A DNA stretch of 64,000 bases, taken from assembly GCA_033032175.1 (NCBI GenBank), contig CM065334.1, positions 1,175,705 through 1,239,704 on the forward strand, read 5' to 3'. The DNA is from Saturnia japonica. Taxonomy: Eukaryota > Arthropoda > Insecta > Lepidoptera > Saturniidae. Positions within the stretch are counted from its first letter, which is position 1. Each line of letters begins with the position of its first letter. A model generated the notes under the pieces. That model saw nothing but the letters and a program-made list of their open reading frames with translations, was not told the DNA's origin and did not search any database. Shown here piece by piece: positions 42,365-55,055 of this stretch. The position numbers and the translations under genes are program-made.

Positions 42365-42820
42365 AAACACGACAATTTTGAGTTGCTTAAATTGCCTTGT
42401 ACTAATTCGGCCGTCTGGAAAACGGTTGTACCAGATTGTCTCTCTTTAATGGCGTTTGTGGATAAACTTTATGGTGACAGAGAAGTGAGAAGTCTTATAT
42501 AACACTATTTCTTATTCGAGCGAGAGAGAAAACAAAGAAAAAATGCACCGTCGTATTCTTTCTATTACAACTCCATCAAACATCTCTGTCAATTCTCTGG
42601 TGCTATATAGATGAGTGTAGCCGTAAAAATGTAGGCAGGGAGGCCACACGCAGCGCAATGTTTATAAAGCGAATACTTTCCTACAAATCAATATATCCTT
42701 CAAAGGCCCTAGACATAAAAATTGCTAAATTTTTGAACCGAAATATGAACTATAAAAACATATTCAATGTAATTTTTTTTGCCTATGAGATGACTATTCG
42801 TTTCACGTGTAATGTTTTTT
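42365..42820. other. Intergenic DNA, nothing recognised
   Basis: No repeat partner or conserved reading. Confidence 0.35.
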
Positions 42821-42826
42821 TAATTA

Positions 42827-43481
42827 CAGTGTAAACTCTTTATAACGATAAACTCTCTATAACGTTGAAGTGAGTCCAACTTGGTTGGTTTGCGTTAAAA
42901 CTCACATATTGAAACACTCTTTATAGTGATACGCCATTCTCTATTACGAAGAAATGTGTTCATATTTTTAGACAGTAAATATTTATTATCGGTATTATTA
43001 TATGTTATGTTATCAGGTAACAAAAGACTTTGAAGCTCCGGAACATCCGAGGTCGGTCTAGCTTTTGTTATCCTTAATTGCCTTGAACACGTGCAGTATG
43101 ACGCATTGTTTTCTCGGAAGTGATGGTCTTCGACCAAGCATACTGGGTACCTATCGTATTATCAGTCGTAAACCTACTTTGAAACTGTTAACATGGCCAG
43201 TAAACGGAAAGCGATTAGTGTTGACGAAAAAGTTTGATAGAAGAAGATTTGAATAGAATACATAAAATAACACAAAACAAGTACTGGCATAGCAAAAAAC
43301 GTCAGACAAAGTTAATAAAATGTGTAAACAATAATTTATGAGCATTTATTATCTAAGACGTACATATTAAAAATTCTTGTTAATTTGGTTGTTTTTTTTT
43401 GGTCACTCTATATAACGATAACTCTCTATAACGACAAAAAATGCTCAGTCCCTTGAGTTTCGTTATAAAGAGTTTACACTG
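42827..43481 (+). mobile_element. Pogo/Tigger-like element, 655 bp, internally deleted, with transposase N-terminal remnant
   Basis: Same termini as 306-694, flanked by TA at 42825-42826 and 43482-43483. At 43193 an ATG opens a short reading MASKRKAISVDEKV, like the start of the CENP-B/pogo DNA-binding HTH in Tigger and Jerky proteins. It is cut by a stop at 43235; a one-base shift would continue as DRRRFE. The remaining transposase is deleted, so the element is non-autonomous. Confidence 0.7.
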
Positions 43482-43565
43482 TATTTCCGAAATATGTTTT
43501 AATTTGTTTTGTTTGTCGACGTACCTTATTTGACCACCCGGGCTAGGAGGCTAATAAGTACTCAA

Positions 43566-43672
43566 TCTATACAAATAAATAAAATTGAAGTGTTTGTTTG
43601 TAATGTCAAAATAACAGCTTTTTACTAAATGCATATGAAAATATATACGATACTCATTTAAAAAAAACCACT
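43566..43672 (+). repeat. Helitron-like family A, 5' fragment ended by a SINE
   Basis: TCTATACAAATAAATAAAAT start, cut where SINE S1 begins (about 43673). Confidence 0.5.
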
Positions 43673-43895
43673 TCTATGCTCGAGGTCCTGGGTTCGATTC
43701 CCAGGTCGAGCAAAGTCTCAATAGTTTTCTCTATGAAATTCTCAGTATCAGCTCGGAGTTTGGCGTTGTACCCGATTAATTGCAAAAGGGTCGCCTTCTA
43801 TTACATGTGACCTAAAAACATACTCGGCGAATTGCAGGTGTACATTAGTACACCTCTGCCTAACCCTTCGGGGGTACAGGCGTGAAGGTATGTTT
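43673..43895 (+). repeat. tRNA-derived SINE, family S1
   Basis: The head carries cctgggttcgattcccaggt (B box with a self-complementary arm), then the body ctcggagtttggcgttgtac and cctaacccttcggggg. Part of the head is lost. Confidence 0.65.
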
Positions 43896-43899
43896 GTAT

Positions 43900-44645
43900 T
43901 GAAATACTCAGACCGAGAACCACTATACGATATTGTTCAAACTAAAAATGGCCTCTAAATATAGCAGACCTCCGGGATACAACCTCCCGCGTCGCGAACA
44001 GATGTCGTTTGCTCGTCTAAATACTAAAATTACGTGTAAAGAAACGTTATCCAAGGCATATGGAAACCGGGGCAACAATTCTACCTTGAAATTAAAAAAA
44101 AAACATGTATATACTTATGGACGCAAATAAGAAATACTTTTCTTTGGCGCAAAAAAAAAACAAAAATGTACGTACATACAACAATTTGTAAAGTAATTTT
44201 AATTTTTTTTAACGACGTTTTTATAAACGCGTCAGAAGTATTACTTGAAAAAAAAAAGTACCATAGACAAATCTATAATACTTATATCGGTATAATAAAT
44301 ATAATCTGTAACCTTTACAAGCATGATTACAAGTTACAATTTCAAACAGATAAATAATAACATAACAAAGAGAATTTTTAACAAAAAAGAAAAGTCAATC
44401 ATTGAAGTTGTTAACCCTATATTGTGTAAAATACAGGTGGTATTTTAAATAGTTTGGTTATTGCGCAGACAATTGAAGCGGATTTGAAATAATAACACGG
44501 ATGCCACAGAAACTGCCTGGATAGGAGCCACCATCTTGTTGGAATACTGAAATCGTCATAACACAGGACTCTCTATATTCACTCGCAATGGCAGTAATGG
44601 TCTTCAATACAGAGGACTAGTTGGCAATTTAGTAAAAAGTAGGAA
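43900..44645. other. Intergenic DNA, nothing recognised
   Basis: Short open frames (for example from 43949) show no motif; AT-rich. Confidence 0.35.
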
Positions 44646-44647
44646 AC

Positions 44648-44870
44648 TTTACCCACCTGCGAAAAGGAGGGTTATGTTTTTCGAACGTATGTATATATGT
44701 ATCTCTGTTTCTTTGTAACGCTCTGTAGCCTAGATGGCTTGATGGATTTTAGCATACGAGATGTCATTGGATTCGTCATACTTGTGGGAGTGACATAGGC
44801 TTTAATTATATTATTTAAGTACGTCTGGGATTTAATTAAAAAGCAAAAATAAAAAAATAAATATTTTGTG
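44648..44870 (+). repeat. Dispersed repeat family E
   Basis: cccacctgcgaaaaggaggg, ctctgtagcctagatggctt and ttgtgggagtgacataggct. Confidence 0.55.
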
Positions 44871-45287
44871 ATATAATTGCAGTTTGTTTTTTGTTTCCTT
44901 TTTATTATTTTAGCTTATTACTAACTATTGTAATATGTCAATATTTTCGTCAGCCATATTTGAAGCATAGAGATTTACGTTCGAGATTCAAAATAGCTTT
45001 GAAATGTCACACGCTGCGTTCAGAAACCGTTACGCGGCTTTCGTGAAGTTTGCGTAAATTAGGAAACTGCGTGGTATGATTGTTTTTTGTACAAACTCTC
45101 TGAACATGTGCATTTGCGGTGATTTTTTTGCTCCCCGCGGTAATATAAATCATCGGGTTACCGCTGGATTTAGTGAAACAGTTGTTGTGTTGAGGATTAA
45201 ATTTTCTTCTTTTCTATTTATACCTACTCGAAATTAACTATTTGCGTAGATATGCACTAGCAATGAACATGATCTTTATTTCTGCTA

Positions 45288-45930
45288 TCTATACTAATAT
45301 AGTAAAGCGGAAAGGTTTTTTTTTTCTTTGTTTAACCACGCTAATCTCTGGAACTATCAGTCGGATTCGAAAAATTATTTTTTGATATGATAGCCAGACT
45401 TTCGAGGAATAGTATATAGGCTATTTAATATTAGGCAACAACTCTCAGATAGCCTTAAATATTGATTTTTGTTACGTAAGTCGGAAGTCGAGGTCCTCGC
45501 GAACGGCTTTATCCGCGTGCGCTGGTGTTATCGTTAATGGTAGACAATACTCTATAAAAATCTTTAGTATATATAAAAAAAATTAAGCAATAGCATAAGC
45601 CTATCTCTTATATGTATATAAGCCACAATAAGGTATTTCATGACAAAGATTTGTTGAAAATTAAAAAATTATTTTATACGCATTATATTTTGACATGGTA
45701 TATTAATCGTTACAAACAAAAGTTACTTCATCATAAAGACAATTTTATGAAGTTAAATTTTTCTCTTTATTGTATGTTATTTAGACATACAATTTAGGAG
45801 TAAATGAAAAATTCAAATAATTTATACTTGCGAAGAACAATTATGATAGACGATAGACTACACGGGTGCGTTGGCGGTGCGGTGTTTGTTGGGTAAAATT
45901 AACACGGGCTAAACCGTGGGGCACAGCTAG
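45288..45930 (+). mobile_element. Helitron-like element, family C, full copy
   Basis: A|TCTATACTAATATAGTAAAG start; end ggctaaaccgtggggcacag-CTAG|T. About 643 bp. The inner frames carry no Rep or helicase motif. The best-formed member of family C in the window. Confidence 0.6.
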
Positions 45931-46067
45931 TTTTACTATATTTTTCTTCCTTCTCGCTTTCTTTCAATATTTCCTTCCAAAATTGTTTAAAAGAACTTGT
46001 TATGCCGTATCAATTGTTAAACCATCTTTCCTCATCAGTTATCTATGTTTATAATTTATTATATTAT

Positions 46068-46563
46068 GCTTCGCTCACGTGGACTATAGAATGCCCGCGC
46101 GAAACTTGCTCCCCCGCTCCCGGTTGTTTTAAAGATAAGAATGCTTATTGTGGGTGTTTCTTAGAAGATAGATATATACTCTCCCGGACTTTTTTGCAGG
46201 TATTTTTAATGCCTACAATTATGTAGTACATTAATTCGCTATATCTCTTATGGTTTACTCAGCTTATGCCATTTAAGCGACCGAATTGTTTCACCATGAC
46301 CAGTTCTTTTTATTGTGCGGAACCCTAATTACTTTTCTAAAATAAAAGTAGCCTAAGTTACTCCCTATGTCATCAGCTATCTATCAGTGAAAGTCCCGTC
46401 AAAATCGCTCCAACCGTTTCGGAAATTACCCGGAACAAACAGACAGACAGACAAATAATGAGCTTTTTGTTATAGGTGTCGTATATACTTTCATATGCAT
46501 TTAGTAAAAAAACTGTTATTTTACCATTACAAACAGACACTTCAATTTTATTAATTGTATAGA
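46068..46563 (-). mobile_element. Helitron-like family A, reverse copy in a back-to-back pair
   Basis: From gcttcgctcacgtggactat to ...attaattgtataga. The 3'-terminal CTAG is missing. Confidence 0.55.
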
Positions 46564-46566
46564 AAA

Positions 46567-46848
46567 AAATTAGGGATCCGCATAAATAAAAAAAACTGGT
46601 TATGGTGAATCAATTCCTGTGCTTAAATGGCCTATGCTGAGTAAACCATATAAGAGATATAGCAAATTAATGTACTACATAATTATAGGCATCAAAAATA
46701 CCTACAAAAAAGTCCGGGAGAGTATATATCTATCTTCTAAGGAACACCCACAATAAGCATTTTTATCTTTAAAATAGACGGGAGCGAGGGAGCAAGATTC
46801 GGGCGGGCATTCTGTAGTCCACGTGAGCGAAGCCACGGGCAAAGCTAG
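46567..46848 (+). mobile_element. Helitron-like family A, forward partial copy in a back-to-back pair
   Basis: Starts inside the element (aattagggatccgcataaat) and ends agccacgggcaaagCTAG. With 46068-46563 it makes an inverted arrangement whose arms share about 280 bp. Confidence 0.55.
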
Positions 46849-47130
46849 TTATGATATATAAAAAAAAAACAACTAATTCATTAAACGTTCATACAGATTA
46901 GGTACAAGGAACGAGCACGAAAAAAATGTAGGCCAAGGCTCTTCTCTAAACCGTTTACAGATAAATTAGTTAATGTAATTCGGAGCAAAGTTTTTACGGT
47001 CACTCGTGGGGTTACCAGCCTCGGAATACATATTTGTGGGACAATGGAAAAAAATTTTGATTACGTAAAATTTTACCTGTAATAAGAGAAAGAAAAAAAA
47101 ACGATGGGTTGCACTTCGCGAGTGCCGACA

Positions 47131-47389
47131 GAAGTGAAAACTTATTTTGTTGGCACGTTACACATTTTTTAGATGGGTACTAGGGCTATTGTGTTATGAA
47201 TTGTATTTTATTAATTAATAGAAACTTTAAAATACATTTAATATTCTTTTATGAAAGACGCGTTCGCGGTCTGCTATATGTACATGCATATATGCACACA
47301 CTATAGCTGCGTCTCGTAACGGTGTCGCGAGTCCAGATATTTTATCTCATTTAAAAATATGCGTACCACGCTAAATGAAGTTTTCACTT
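47131..47389 (+). mobile_element. MITE family L
   Basis: Inverted ends gaagtgaaaactt and aagttttcactt. The body matches the insertion in the Tc1 transposase (31764-31999) over about 200 bp. Confidence 0.65.
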
Positions 47390-47514
47390 AAAAAAGAACT
47401 CGAAATAACCTACATGGATATATAATTGAATTTTGTGAGTTTTTATAAAATGTGAAGAGTAATCTTTGGAACTAACAATTAGATTTGAAAATTCGTTTTG
47501 CGTTTTATAGACTA

Positions 47515-48033
47515 CTAGCTGACCCGCGCAATTTCGTCCGCGTCATATAAGAGAGAGAGAGAGAGAGAGTGAATCGTAGGTACTGTATTAAACGTACCGC
47601 CCGCCTTCCACATTATTCTGCATAATAAAAAAGCGCTCGCGATACTTGATCATTATTTTGCTGCAGAGTTATTTTAAAACTGTAATATCTTCTAAGGTAT
47701 TCATTTAAATCAATTACTGTAAAGGGCAATTTTATTCAAAATTAATTACTTTTCATTAATAGCGTATTTATTTCGATACGGATTAATACCATGTATACAC
47801 GCAGCGCACGCAGTGGAAGTTTTCAAAAGGAATAAATATTCCCCGTTTTTGCAACATTGTTCATTGATGCTCCGCTCCTATTGCTCGTAGCGTGATTTTA
47901 TATAGCCTTTAGCCTTCCTCGATATATGGGATATCCAACATTAAAACATTTTTTCCATTCGAAACAGTACTTCCTGAGATTAGCGTGTTCAACAAAACAA
48001 ACAAACACTTCAGATTTATAATATTAGTATACA
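47515..48033 (-). mobile_element. Helitron-like element, family C-related (gggtcagctag end)
   Basis: Reverse orientation: ctagctgacccgcgcaattt at the left and ...ataatattagtatacatt at the right. Contains a (GA)n run at 47551-47569. Shares its 3' end with the fragment at 12700-12762. Confidence 0.6.
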
Positions 48034-48034
48034 T

Positions 48035-49050
48035 TTATATGGCTTCACGCTATGACTCTAAGATGTAGAACAGTAAGCATGAAAGGTGAAGAAATTTGCC
48101 AAGTACTGGAAGTTAGAAAAATATAGAAACCTTCAAAAACATAACAAAATCTTCTTTAATTTTTTTAAATTCTAAATCAGCGAGACTAACTTGCGATCAC
48201 TCGTACTGTACACACAACAGCGCGTACAAGTCTGGTCGCCACACCACTAGGCCAATTCGATGACGTGAAAATCAACATTTGCATTAACCTATCTAATTCT
48301 TTCGCAGGCTTAAAGCCTATAGATGTTACGTGTTTGTCGCTTTTTAGTTTCATCGCGTTTCTAATCACAATGTCATTAAAGAAGTTTACACTTCAATAAA
48401 AATGTTGTCTATGGTTGTGGAAAGTTTAAAATTCAATGCGACGAACGTTACAAGTGACTAGGAAAGGATCGGGCGTCGCGTCGGTCGCTCGCAACTGTGC
48501 CATGTCCTGTTTATAAGCAATTACGTTAATAACAGCTCCTTCACACGCCGCGCTCAACGACCTAATAGAGTCATTATGAGTTTTTGAAGAACGCGTCAAA
48601 CTACCAGCCATTGAGACATGCTTCTGCGTCAAGACTTTTCTATCGTTTATAGTTTATGACCAGGGATATCACGAATGTAACATTTTGTACATTCGCGAAC
48701 GCGAATACTTGAAATGAGAATGTGTGAAAGCGAATAGTCACAAAATGCACAAAATAAATCTGTGTTGAGCCATGTCATTTACTATTAAGTTAAAAACTAC
48801 AATTAAATTTAATGTCATAAGCGGCAAATATGCCTTTAATTCAGATTTGATTTCACACGGCAACGTGTCTTCAGGTCCAGATTGCACGTTCCTTGAGGAA
48901 TTCAGGACCAAACTCGCATTCGCAACACATTTGAATCGAATGTTTAAGATAATGCGAAACTTTCGCTTATGCGAATCTTTCACATAAGCGAATGCGACCA
49001 TTTGCATCATCCCTATTCATTACCAAAATTTCAACTGTTGTTAAGAAATC
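48035..49050. other. Intergenic DNA, nothing recognised
   Basis: Several gcgaa-rich short repeats at 48690-48990; no gene. Confidence 0.35.
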
Positions 49051-49059
49051 ATGTGACTT

Positions 49060-49150
49060 GAGATGCCGGTGAACTGGTTTCAAGTGCTTGTGCCGGGACA
49101 CCCATATAGATAGGTACTTGGCGATTTACAATTCGAGCTAGCGAGATGGA
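49060..49150 (-). repeat. SINE family S2 fragment
   Basis: Reads gaactggtttcaagtgcttg and ataggtacttggcgatttac, diverged S2 body. Confidence 0.35.
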
Positions 49151-49243
49151 CACTATAAAATACCTTACTTGACATTCATGGTAACTGCTCTGCTTCTTAG
49201 GTTAATAGCATGAATATATATAGCCCAAACCTTTCTGAATAAA

Positions 49244-49640
49244 TCTATACAGTTAATAAAATTGAAGTGTCTGTTTTTAATGTCAAAATAACAGCTTTTT
49301 ACTAAATGCGTATCAAAGTATATACTACGATGCTTATAACAAAAAACCAATTTTTACAACTTCTCTCTGTCTGTTTGTTTGTTCCGGGTAATTGCCGAAA
49401 CGGTTGGACTGATTTTGACGGGACTTTCACTGATAGATAGCTGATGATATAGGGAGTAACTTAGGCTACTTTTATTGTAGAAAAATAATTAGGGTTTCGT
49501 ACAAATAAAAAACTGGTCATGGTGAATCAATTCGAGCGCTTAAATGTCTTACGTTGAGTAAACCATAAGAGATGTAGCAAATTAATGTACTACATAATTG
49601 TAGCAGTAGTCCACGTGAGCGAAGCCACGGGCACAGCTAA
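49244..49640 (+). mobile_element. Helitron-like family A, internally deleted
   Basis: A|TCTATACAGTTAATAAAAT start and gggcacagCTAA|T end, both intact. About 80 bp of the 3' half (between ttgtagcag and tccacgtgag) is missing. Confidence 0.6.
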
Positions 49641-49744
49641 TAAGCTATAAAATGCAAGATTTTTTTTCAAATATGACTGATTTTCACTGGTGACTGTTGG
49701 TCAGAGATCAGCGAGTTCAAACAATGTCTTGATTTTTATTAACA

Positions 49745-49980
49745 GACTTCAATAAATGGAGAAGTTCTCAATTCGAATGTATTTTTTCACGGATGCTCAG
49801 CCATAACATCTTTGTTTGTGAACCGATTTGGAGGATTCTCTTTTCGTTAGAAAGAGTTACCTCAAGAGTGAACCCATTTTAATTTCATTGACATCGGACC
49901 TTCAATTTCGAAGATACAATGGAAACTACTCAAAATCATTGAAATGGGTTTATTTGTTTGTTAGAAATTGTCTTGTATAT
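49745..49980 (+). repeat. Dispersed repeat family F
   Basis: aacatctttgtttgtgaacc, tgacatcggaccttcaattt and aagatacaatggaaactact. Confidence 0.55.
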
Positions 49981-49984
49981 TAAT

Positions 49985-50665
49985 TAACCTTTAGAGAATT
50001 ATTGCAGTACGGTGTTTATTTTATTGCAATTATAACATTATTAAGTATTATTAAATAGCTGGCACGATGGAAAAATCGGTTACAAATTAAAACACAAAAA
50101 AAAACAGCTGTTAATAATAACAAACCATTTGTTTCATGCAATGCGAAACGATAATTGACCTAAATAAGATAAAAAAAAACATGATTAGCAAGTCGACACG
50201 ACGTGCGTGTCCCAGTTAGATCTGATGTAGTTACAGGCCATGATCTCATTCGTTCTAGATACACATTATGAAGAACGATCAACATTCGTTAATATTTTTT
50301 TTATTATTAACCTGCATTCTCTATCTCTACAATAAAACCATTTGTCTCTGTAAGTGAAATATATTCATATTTTAATTTGTTAAAGTTTCTTTGTTTTCTC
50401 TCATAATACATTTTCAAATTCCTTCGTGCCCTTTTTCAATTAATTTCTCTAACTTCTTCTTCTGCTTCTTGTTTTGGCGCTGCAAAAGCACTTGCCAGTG
50501 TCATTGTTTTTTAAGCCTTCATAACGTTTTCCAATATAAAAAGAGAGGTTTACAGTGTTAAAGTTTTAGTAAAATTTTCCAGTGTCAATGTTTTTTTAGC
50601 TTTCGTAGTAATATACATTACATACAAAGTGTCGTCCTACAAGATGGTGTCCGCCTTGTTAGAAA
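49985..50665. other. Intergenic AT-rich DNA, nothing recognised
   Basis: Two similar short stretches (cagtgtcattgttttttaag and cagtgtcaatgtttttttag) occur 80 bp apart; no gene. Confidence 0.35.
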
Positions 50666-50667
50666 AA

Positions 50668-51140
50668 ATGTAGTCTGTTTGTAATGTCAAATTAAAAGTT
50701 TTTTTTACAAAATACATATGAAAGTATATACGATACCTATAACAAAACACCAATATTTTTAAATGTTTGTCTGTGTTTGTTCCGGGTAATTTTTGAAACG
50801 GGTGGACCGATTTTGACTGGTCTTTCACTAATAGATAGCTAATTTTATAGACAGTAACTTAGGCTACTTTTATTTTAGATAAAGAATTAGGTTTCCGCAC
50901 AAATAAAAAAACGGGTCATGGTGAATCGATTCGGGCGCTTAAATGGCTTACGTTGAGTAAACCATAAGAGATATAACAAATTAATGAACTACATAATTGT
51001 AGATATTAATAAGACCTACAAAAAAAGGCACACTCACAATAAACATTTTTGTCTTTAAAATAACCGGGAGCAAGTTTCGCACGGGTGCCCGATCGATGGT
51101 ATTCTATAGTTCACGTAAGCGAAGTCGCGGGTACATCTAG
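50668..51140 (+). mobile_element. Helitron-like family A, 5' end eroded
   Basis: Begins at gtctgtttgtaatgtcaaat and ends gcgaagtcgcgggtacatCTAG|T. Confidence 0.55.
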
Positions 51141-51144
51141 TTAA

Positions 51145-51810
51145 CACATAAACTCAACAAAAAAGAAACAAAACGTAACTAGACATTTCGGTTTTTTACG
51201 CGCGCGTCTCTATTCACGAGGGTAGAGACTATAACGCTTTTACGCATTCGCCGATATGCATGCAACGGATCGCGCGAAAACCGTTACAAACCGGTGACGT
51301 CACACGCTGAAACGATGCACACAACGAACAATACCGGTCTATGTTTTCAAACTTAGAACATTGCATACGCGGTCCGTTCGAATTTCGAATTTACAATAGA
51401 TTGTTTTCATAATAAATTATGTAGTTTAAAATAATTATTTTGTCTAGATACACTGTACTTACTTATGCAGTTTCGTTTGTGTTTTTTTAATTAATTTCAA
51501 AGTAAAATTTATTTAGGCTCAGATCTTTTTCAGAAGGAAATCACTTTAGTGAAGTCTATAATCAGACTCTTATCATAGGATATCTGACAGACCGACTGAC
51601 ATATCAACGCACAACCCAAAGTACTGAGGCTACGACAGTGAAAATTTGCATGCACTTTCCTTTTAGACTGTAGGTGAGTACTATAGAAGGATTTTTTTGG
51701 AAATTTAACCTCAAAGGTGGTGTAAAATGGATGCAAGATTTTGTGAAAATCCGTCATTTTTGAAGGTTGACCTATAAAAATTGGTATGTAACTAGAATGG
51801 GAATGGGACT
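51145..51810. other. Intergenic DNA, nothing recognised
   Basis: A GC-richer block 51200-51310 has no motif. Confidence 0.35.
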
Positions 51811-51815
51811 ATATA

Positions 51816-51944
51816 TCTATATATTATTACGTGAAGCAAATGCTTTCGGTACAATTTTATGTGTATTGCGTGCACGGAAGACTGTGAGATTTAGCATTGT
51901 TAAAGTTTATATGGAGAAGAAGTGTAGAAAGCTAAAAATTATAT
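51816..51944 (+). repeat. Helitron-like family B, 5' fragment
   Basis: tctatatattattacgtgaa ... tgcgtgcacggaagactgtg, cut by the following family A copy. Confidence 0.5.
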
Positions 51945-52409
51945 ATAATTACAATTAATAAAATTGACGTGTCTGTTTGTAATGTCTAAATAATGGTTTT
52001 TTTCTAAATGCATATAATAGTATATATTTTACATTGTTTGTTCTGGGTATTCCCCGAAACGGATGGACCTATTTTGACGGGACATTCACAGGCGGATAGA
52101 TGATGTTATAAGGAGTAATTTAGGCTACTTTTATTTTAGAAAAATAATTAGGGTTCCACACAAATAATAAAAAACTGGTCATGGTGAATCAATTCGGGCG
52201 CTTAAATGGCTTACGCTGAGTAAACCATAAGAGATATAGCAAATTAATATTCTAATTAATTATTGAAGATCTTAAGAAGACAGAAAGGATCACCCACAAT
52301 GAGTATTTTTATCTTTATAATAACCGGGAGAGGAGGTAGCGCGATTCGCGCGTTTGCCCGATGAACGGTGCTCAGTAGTTCACGCGAGCACAGCCGCGGA
52401 CACAACTAG
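51945..52409 (+). mobile_element. Helitron-like family A
   Basis: ttacaattaataaaattgac start and acagccgcggacacaaCTAG|T end. Confidence 0.55.
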
Positions 52410-53085
52410 TATTATAATATAAAAGGCAAATTAAAACACAAATACAACTAATTACAACCGACTTCCAAAACATAAAACACCGTGAAATTTTGTACTATTA
52501 CGCACAGCCATAAACAATACGTACTCAATTGTATTCAAACACGCGAAGACTATATTTGAAAATGGAACATTGTACTCTATGGTAAACTCGGGTTTTAAAA
52601 ATAGAACAACCGACAAAACCGATCAAATTGTGTAGGAGCGACAAGCGTCTCGCGTCGCGCTTCGGTCGCTAACGGACGTTTGAAAACAAAGATTGAGACT
52701 TCTTGGTATTTGAAACATTTTTAGTTTTTACGACATGACTCGTAATAGACGTGACTAATTTTTGAATTGATAACTTTTTGGAGTTCACTTCTTATGAATC
52801 GATTTTCATATCAGGAACCCGGTGTGGAAATTTTATGAGGAGTAAAATTTGTAAAAGCGTTACGCTTTCTGTCAAAAGATCATTACTCTTCAGTAAATAT
52901 TATATTTATGCGCCATCTAGAAACTAGTGCATGAATTATTTTACTCTTATGATTACTTGAAATATAAGTACAGTTCTGTTTATAATATTTTCTGAAAGAT
53001 GTCGCAATTTCTATTATTATAATTTTATGTTTATTTCTGCCACGTTGTTATACAGGTTGTACTACTATATCAAGTTATTTAAAAG
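52410..53085. other. Intergenic DNA, nothing recognised
   Basis: No repeat partner or conserved reading. Confidence 0.35.
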
Positions 53086-53138
53086 GAAACAAAAACCCTA
53101 CTGCAATAAAATAACACATGACAAAAAAAACTTGTGCT

Positions 53139-53360
53139 CTCGACAGAAGTGATAACATAAACTAATCAAAAAGAAAAAGAAACAGAGGAAGGGAAGCCGG
53201 CGATGATTCGAACCTATGACTTCGGTCATAGCAGTCACGCTTACGACCGCAAGGCTACGAGCGTGTTGTTAAAATTGACTGAAACTATTCTACTAATAAT
53301 GGCGCCGTAACGCGTTACGTTACGAAGCGGTTGGCCCTCCCATAAGAAGTTATCACTTCA
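53139..53360. mobile_element. MITE family L-like with an embedded tRNA-like SINE head
   Basis: Inverted ends gaagtgataac and gttatcacttc. Between them, on the - strand, 53180-53270 reads gtagccttgcggtcgtaagc (A-box-like) and cataggttcgaatcatcgc (B-box-like), a SINE-type tRNA head. Confidence 0.45.
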
Positions 53361-53364
53361 AAAA

Positions 53365-53560
53365 TTTATTTTTATATTTTTGCTTTTTTTTGCGCCCCAG
53401 TCGTCGTAGTTAAAAATTATAATATAGCCCATGTGACTCCCACAATTAAGACGAATCTAACGACACCTCGTATACTAAAATCCATCAGCCGTTTAGGCTA
53501 CAGAGCGTTACAAAGACATACACGTACATACGCTCGAAAAACATAACCCTCCTTTGTCAA
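53365..53560 (-). repeat. Dispersed repeat family E
   Basis: atagcccatgtgactcccac, cagccgtttaggctacagag and gctcgaaaaacataaccctc. Confidence 0.55.
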
Positions 53561-53639
53561 AATCGTGTCAAAATTGTCTGGTAGCTGGTGGTGGTGGGCA
53601 TTAAGAAATATCCTACCACATTCAATGGTTTCAGGTTTT

Positions 53640-53900
53640 CTACCTCATTAGCTTAGTGGTCGCAAGCGCGACTGCTATGATCGAGGTCCTGGGTTCGATT
53701 CTCAGGTCGAGCAAAGTGTTATAGGGTTTTCCTATGAAATTCTCAGTAGCAGCTCTCAGAGTTTGTCTTTGTGCCCGATTAATGGCAATAGGTTCGCCCC
53801 ATATTACATGGAAACTTAAAATACCTACACGGCGAACTGTGGGTGCACATTACATACTCTGCCTAACCCTTCGGGGATACGGCGTGCTCCGATCTATCGA
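53640..53900 (+). repeat. tRNA-derived SINE, family S1, with complete head
   Basis: A box (tagcttagtggtcgcaagcg) and B box (gtcctgggttcgattctcag) are at tRNA spacing. The S1 body follows (gcccgattaatggcaatagg, ctaacccttcgggg). The best copy for defining the family head. It is not a functional tRNA gene because no acceptor stem closes. Confidence 0.7.
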
Positions 53901-54630
53901 AGCGGTATCCATACACGCAACCTCACCCTTGTCTACTCTATCACAAACACAGTTGCCGTTTGCCACTAACTTCAAACCTTTGGATAAAATAGGCAAGCCA
54001 AACATCGGAACCATTACGTTTGCGAGTGTGTTTAGTGCTAGTGTTTTTGTGATAAACAACCATGACTGACGTCGACCTTGTATCGGTTATATCATTTGGT
54101 TTAATCTATTTTTATTGTTAAAAGTAGCAAAATTAAACGAGGAAAATTAATTACTTATCGGTTATTTATTTCGCGCAAATGCTTTCCGCAAGCTCCTTTG
54201 ACTTGTGCTTCAAATACCGACTTAGCTCAAATTCGTGGCAAGCTAAGCTAAACGCCCTCTCCACACGTTTGAATTTGTAAATATTAACCGAGGTTTGTCA
54301 ACCGTGTGGACCGGGCATCAGATGTTTGCACACTAGTGCCACATTTGCTGAATGCTTTATTATTAAAATTATTAATATCGCAAACGCGATAAACAAATTC
54401 ACTCATTTCCTCTTGATATCTGGTAATTATTGTTTGATGCGGAGCACAACGGACCCCGTTATCAAAAAAACATCCGTTTCGGCATCAAAACATTGTAAAA
54501 ACTTTTTATAATTACATAATGTAAACGATGTGTTTCAATTATGAAGATAACAAACACTGTTATACCGCCATCTTGTTTCGCATTTCGCATGCAACTTCAA
54601 TATACAATGTCCGATCGGAAAAATTATCAT
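53900..54630. other. Intergenic DNA, nothing recognised
   Basis: Open frame 53734-54069 begins in the SINE and has no motif. Confidence 0.35.
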
Positions 54631-54631
54631 T

Positions 54632-54978
54632 ATTGTATTAATACGTGAAGCAAAAAACTTTATACCACTTTTTAAGCGTATTGCGTGCACGGAAGACTGT
54701 GAGATTTGGCATGGTTAAAGTTTATATGGAGAAGGAGTGTAGAAAGCTAAAATTTATCTATAATATCTGTTACTAATATATTAAATAAAATAAATTAATA
54801 CTGCGAATCCTAAACCGACAAGTGTCATTGAACTTAGACCCCCCAAAATATTGACATTGTCACTCAATGAAAAGTGATATAATATTCATTGTTTAGGTTC
54901 ATACTGCAAATGTCAAACAGAAAATAGTCTATGATTAAAAACTCGCTAGTCGAATTTCGATCATTGGGCGGTCTCTAA
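54632..54978 (+). mobile_element. Helitron-like element, family B
   Basis: attaatacgtgaagcaaaaa ... tgggcggtctCTAA|T. Confidence 0.55.
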
Positions 54979-55055
54979 TAATAATAATAATTGTTACAAA
55001 TTAAAATGTATATTAAAAATAATAAAAAAAAATTGTAGTAGTTTTATTTCCGTAG

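Noticed and set aside
53640..53715. Possible functional tRNA gene
   Set aside because: A and B boxes are present but no acceptor stem pairs, and the same sequence recurs with a SINE body.
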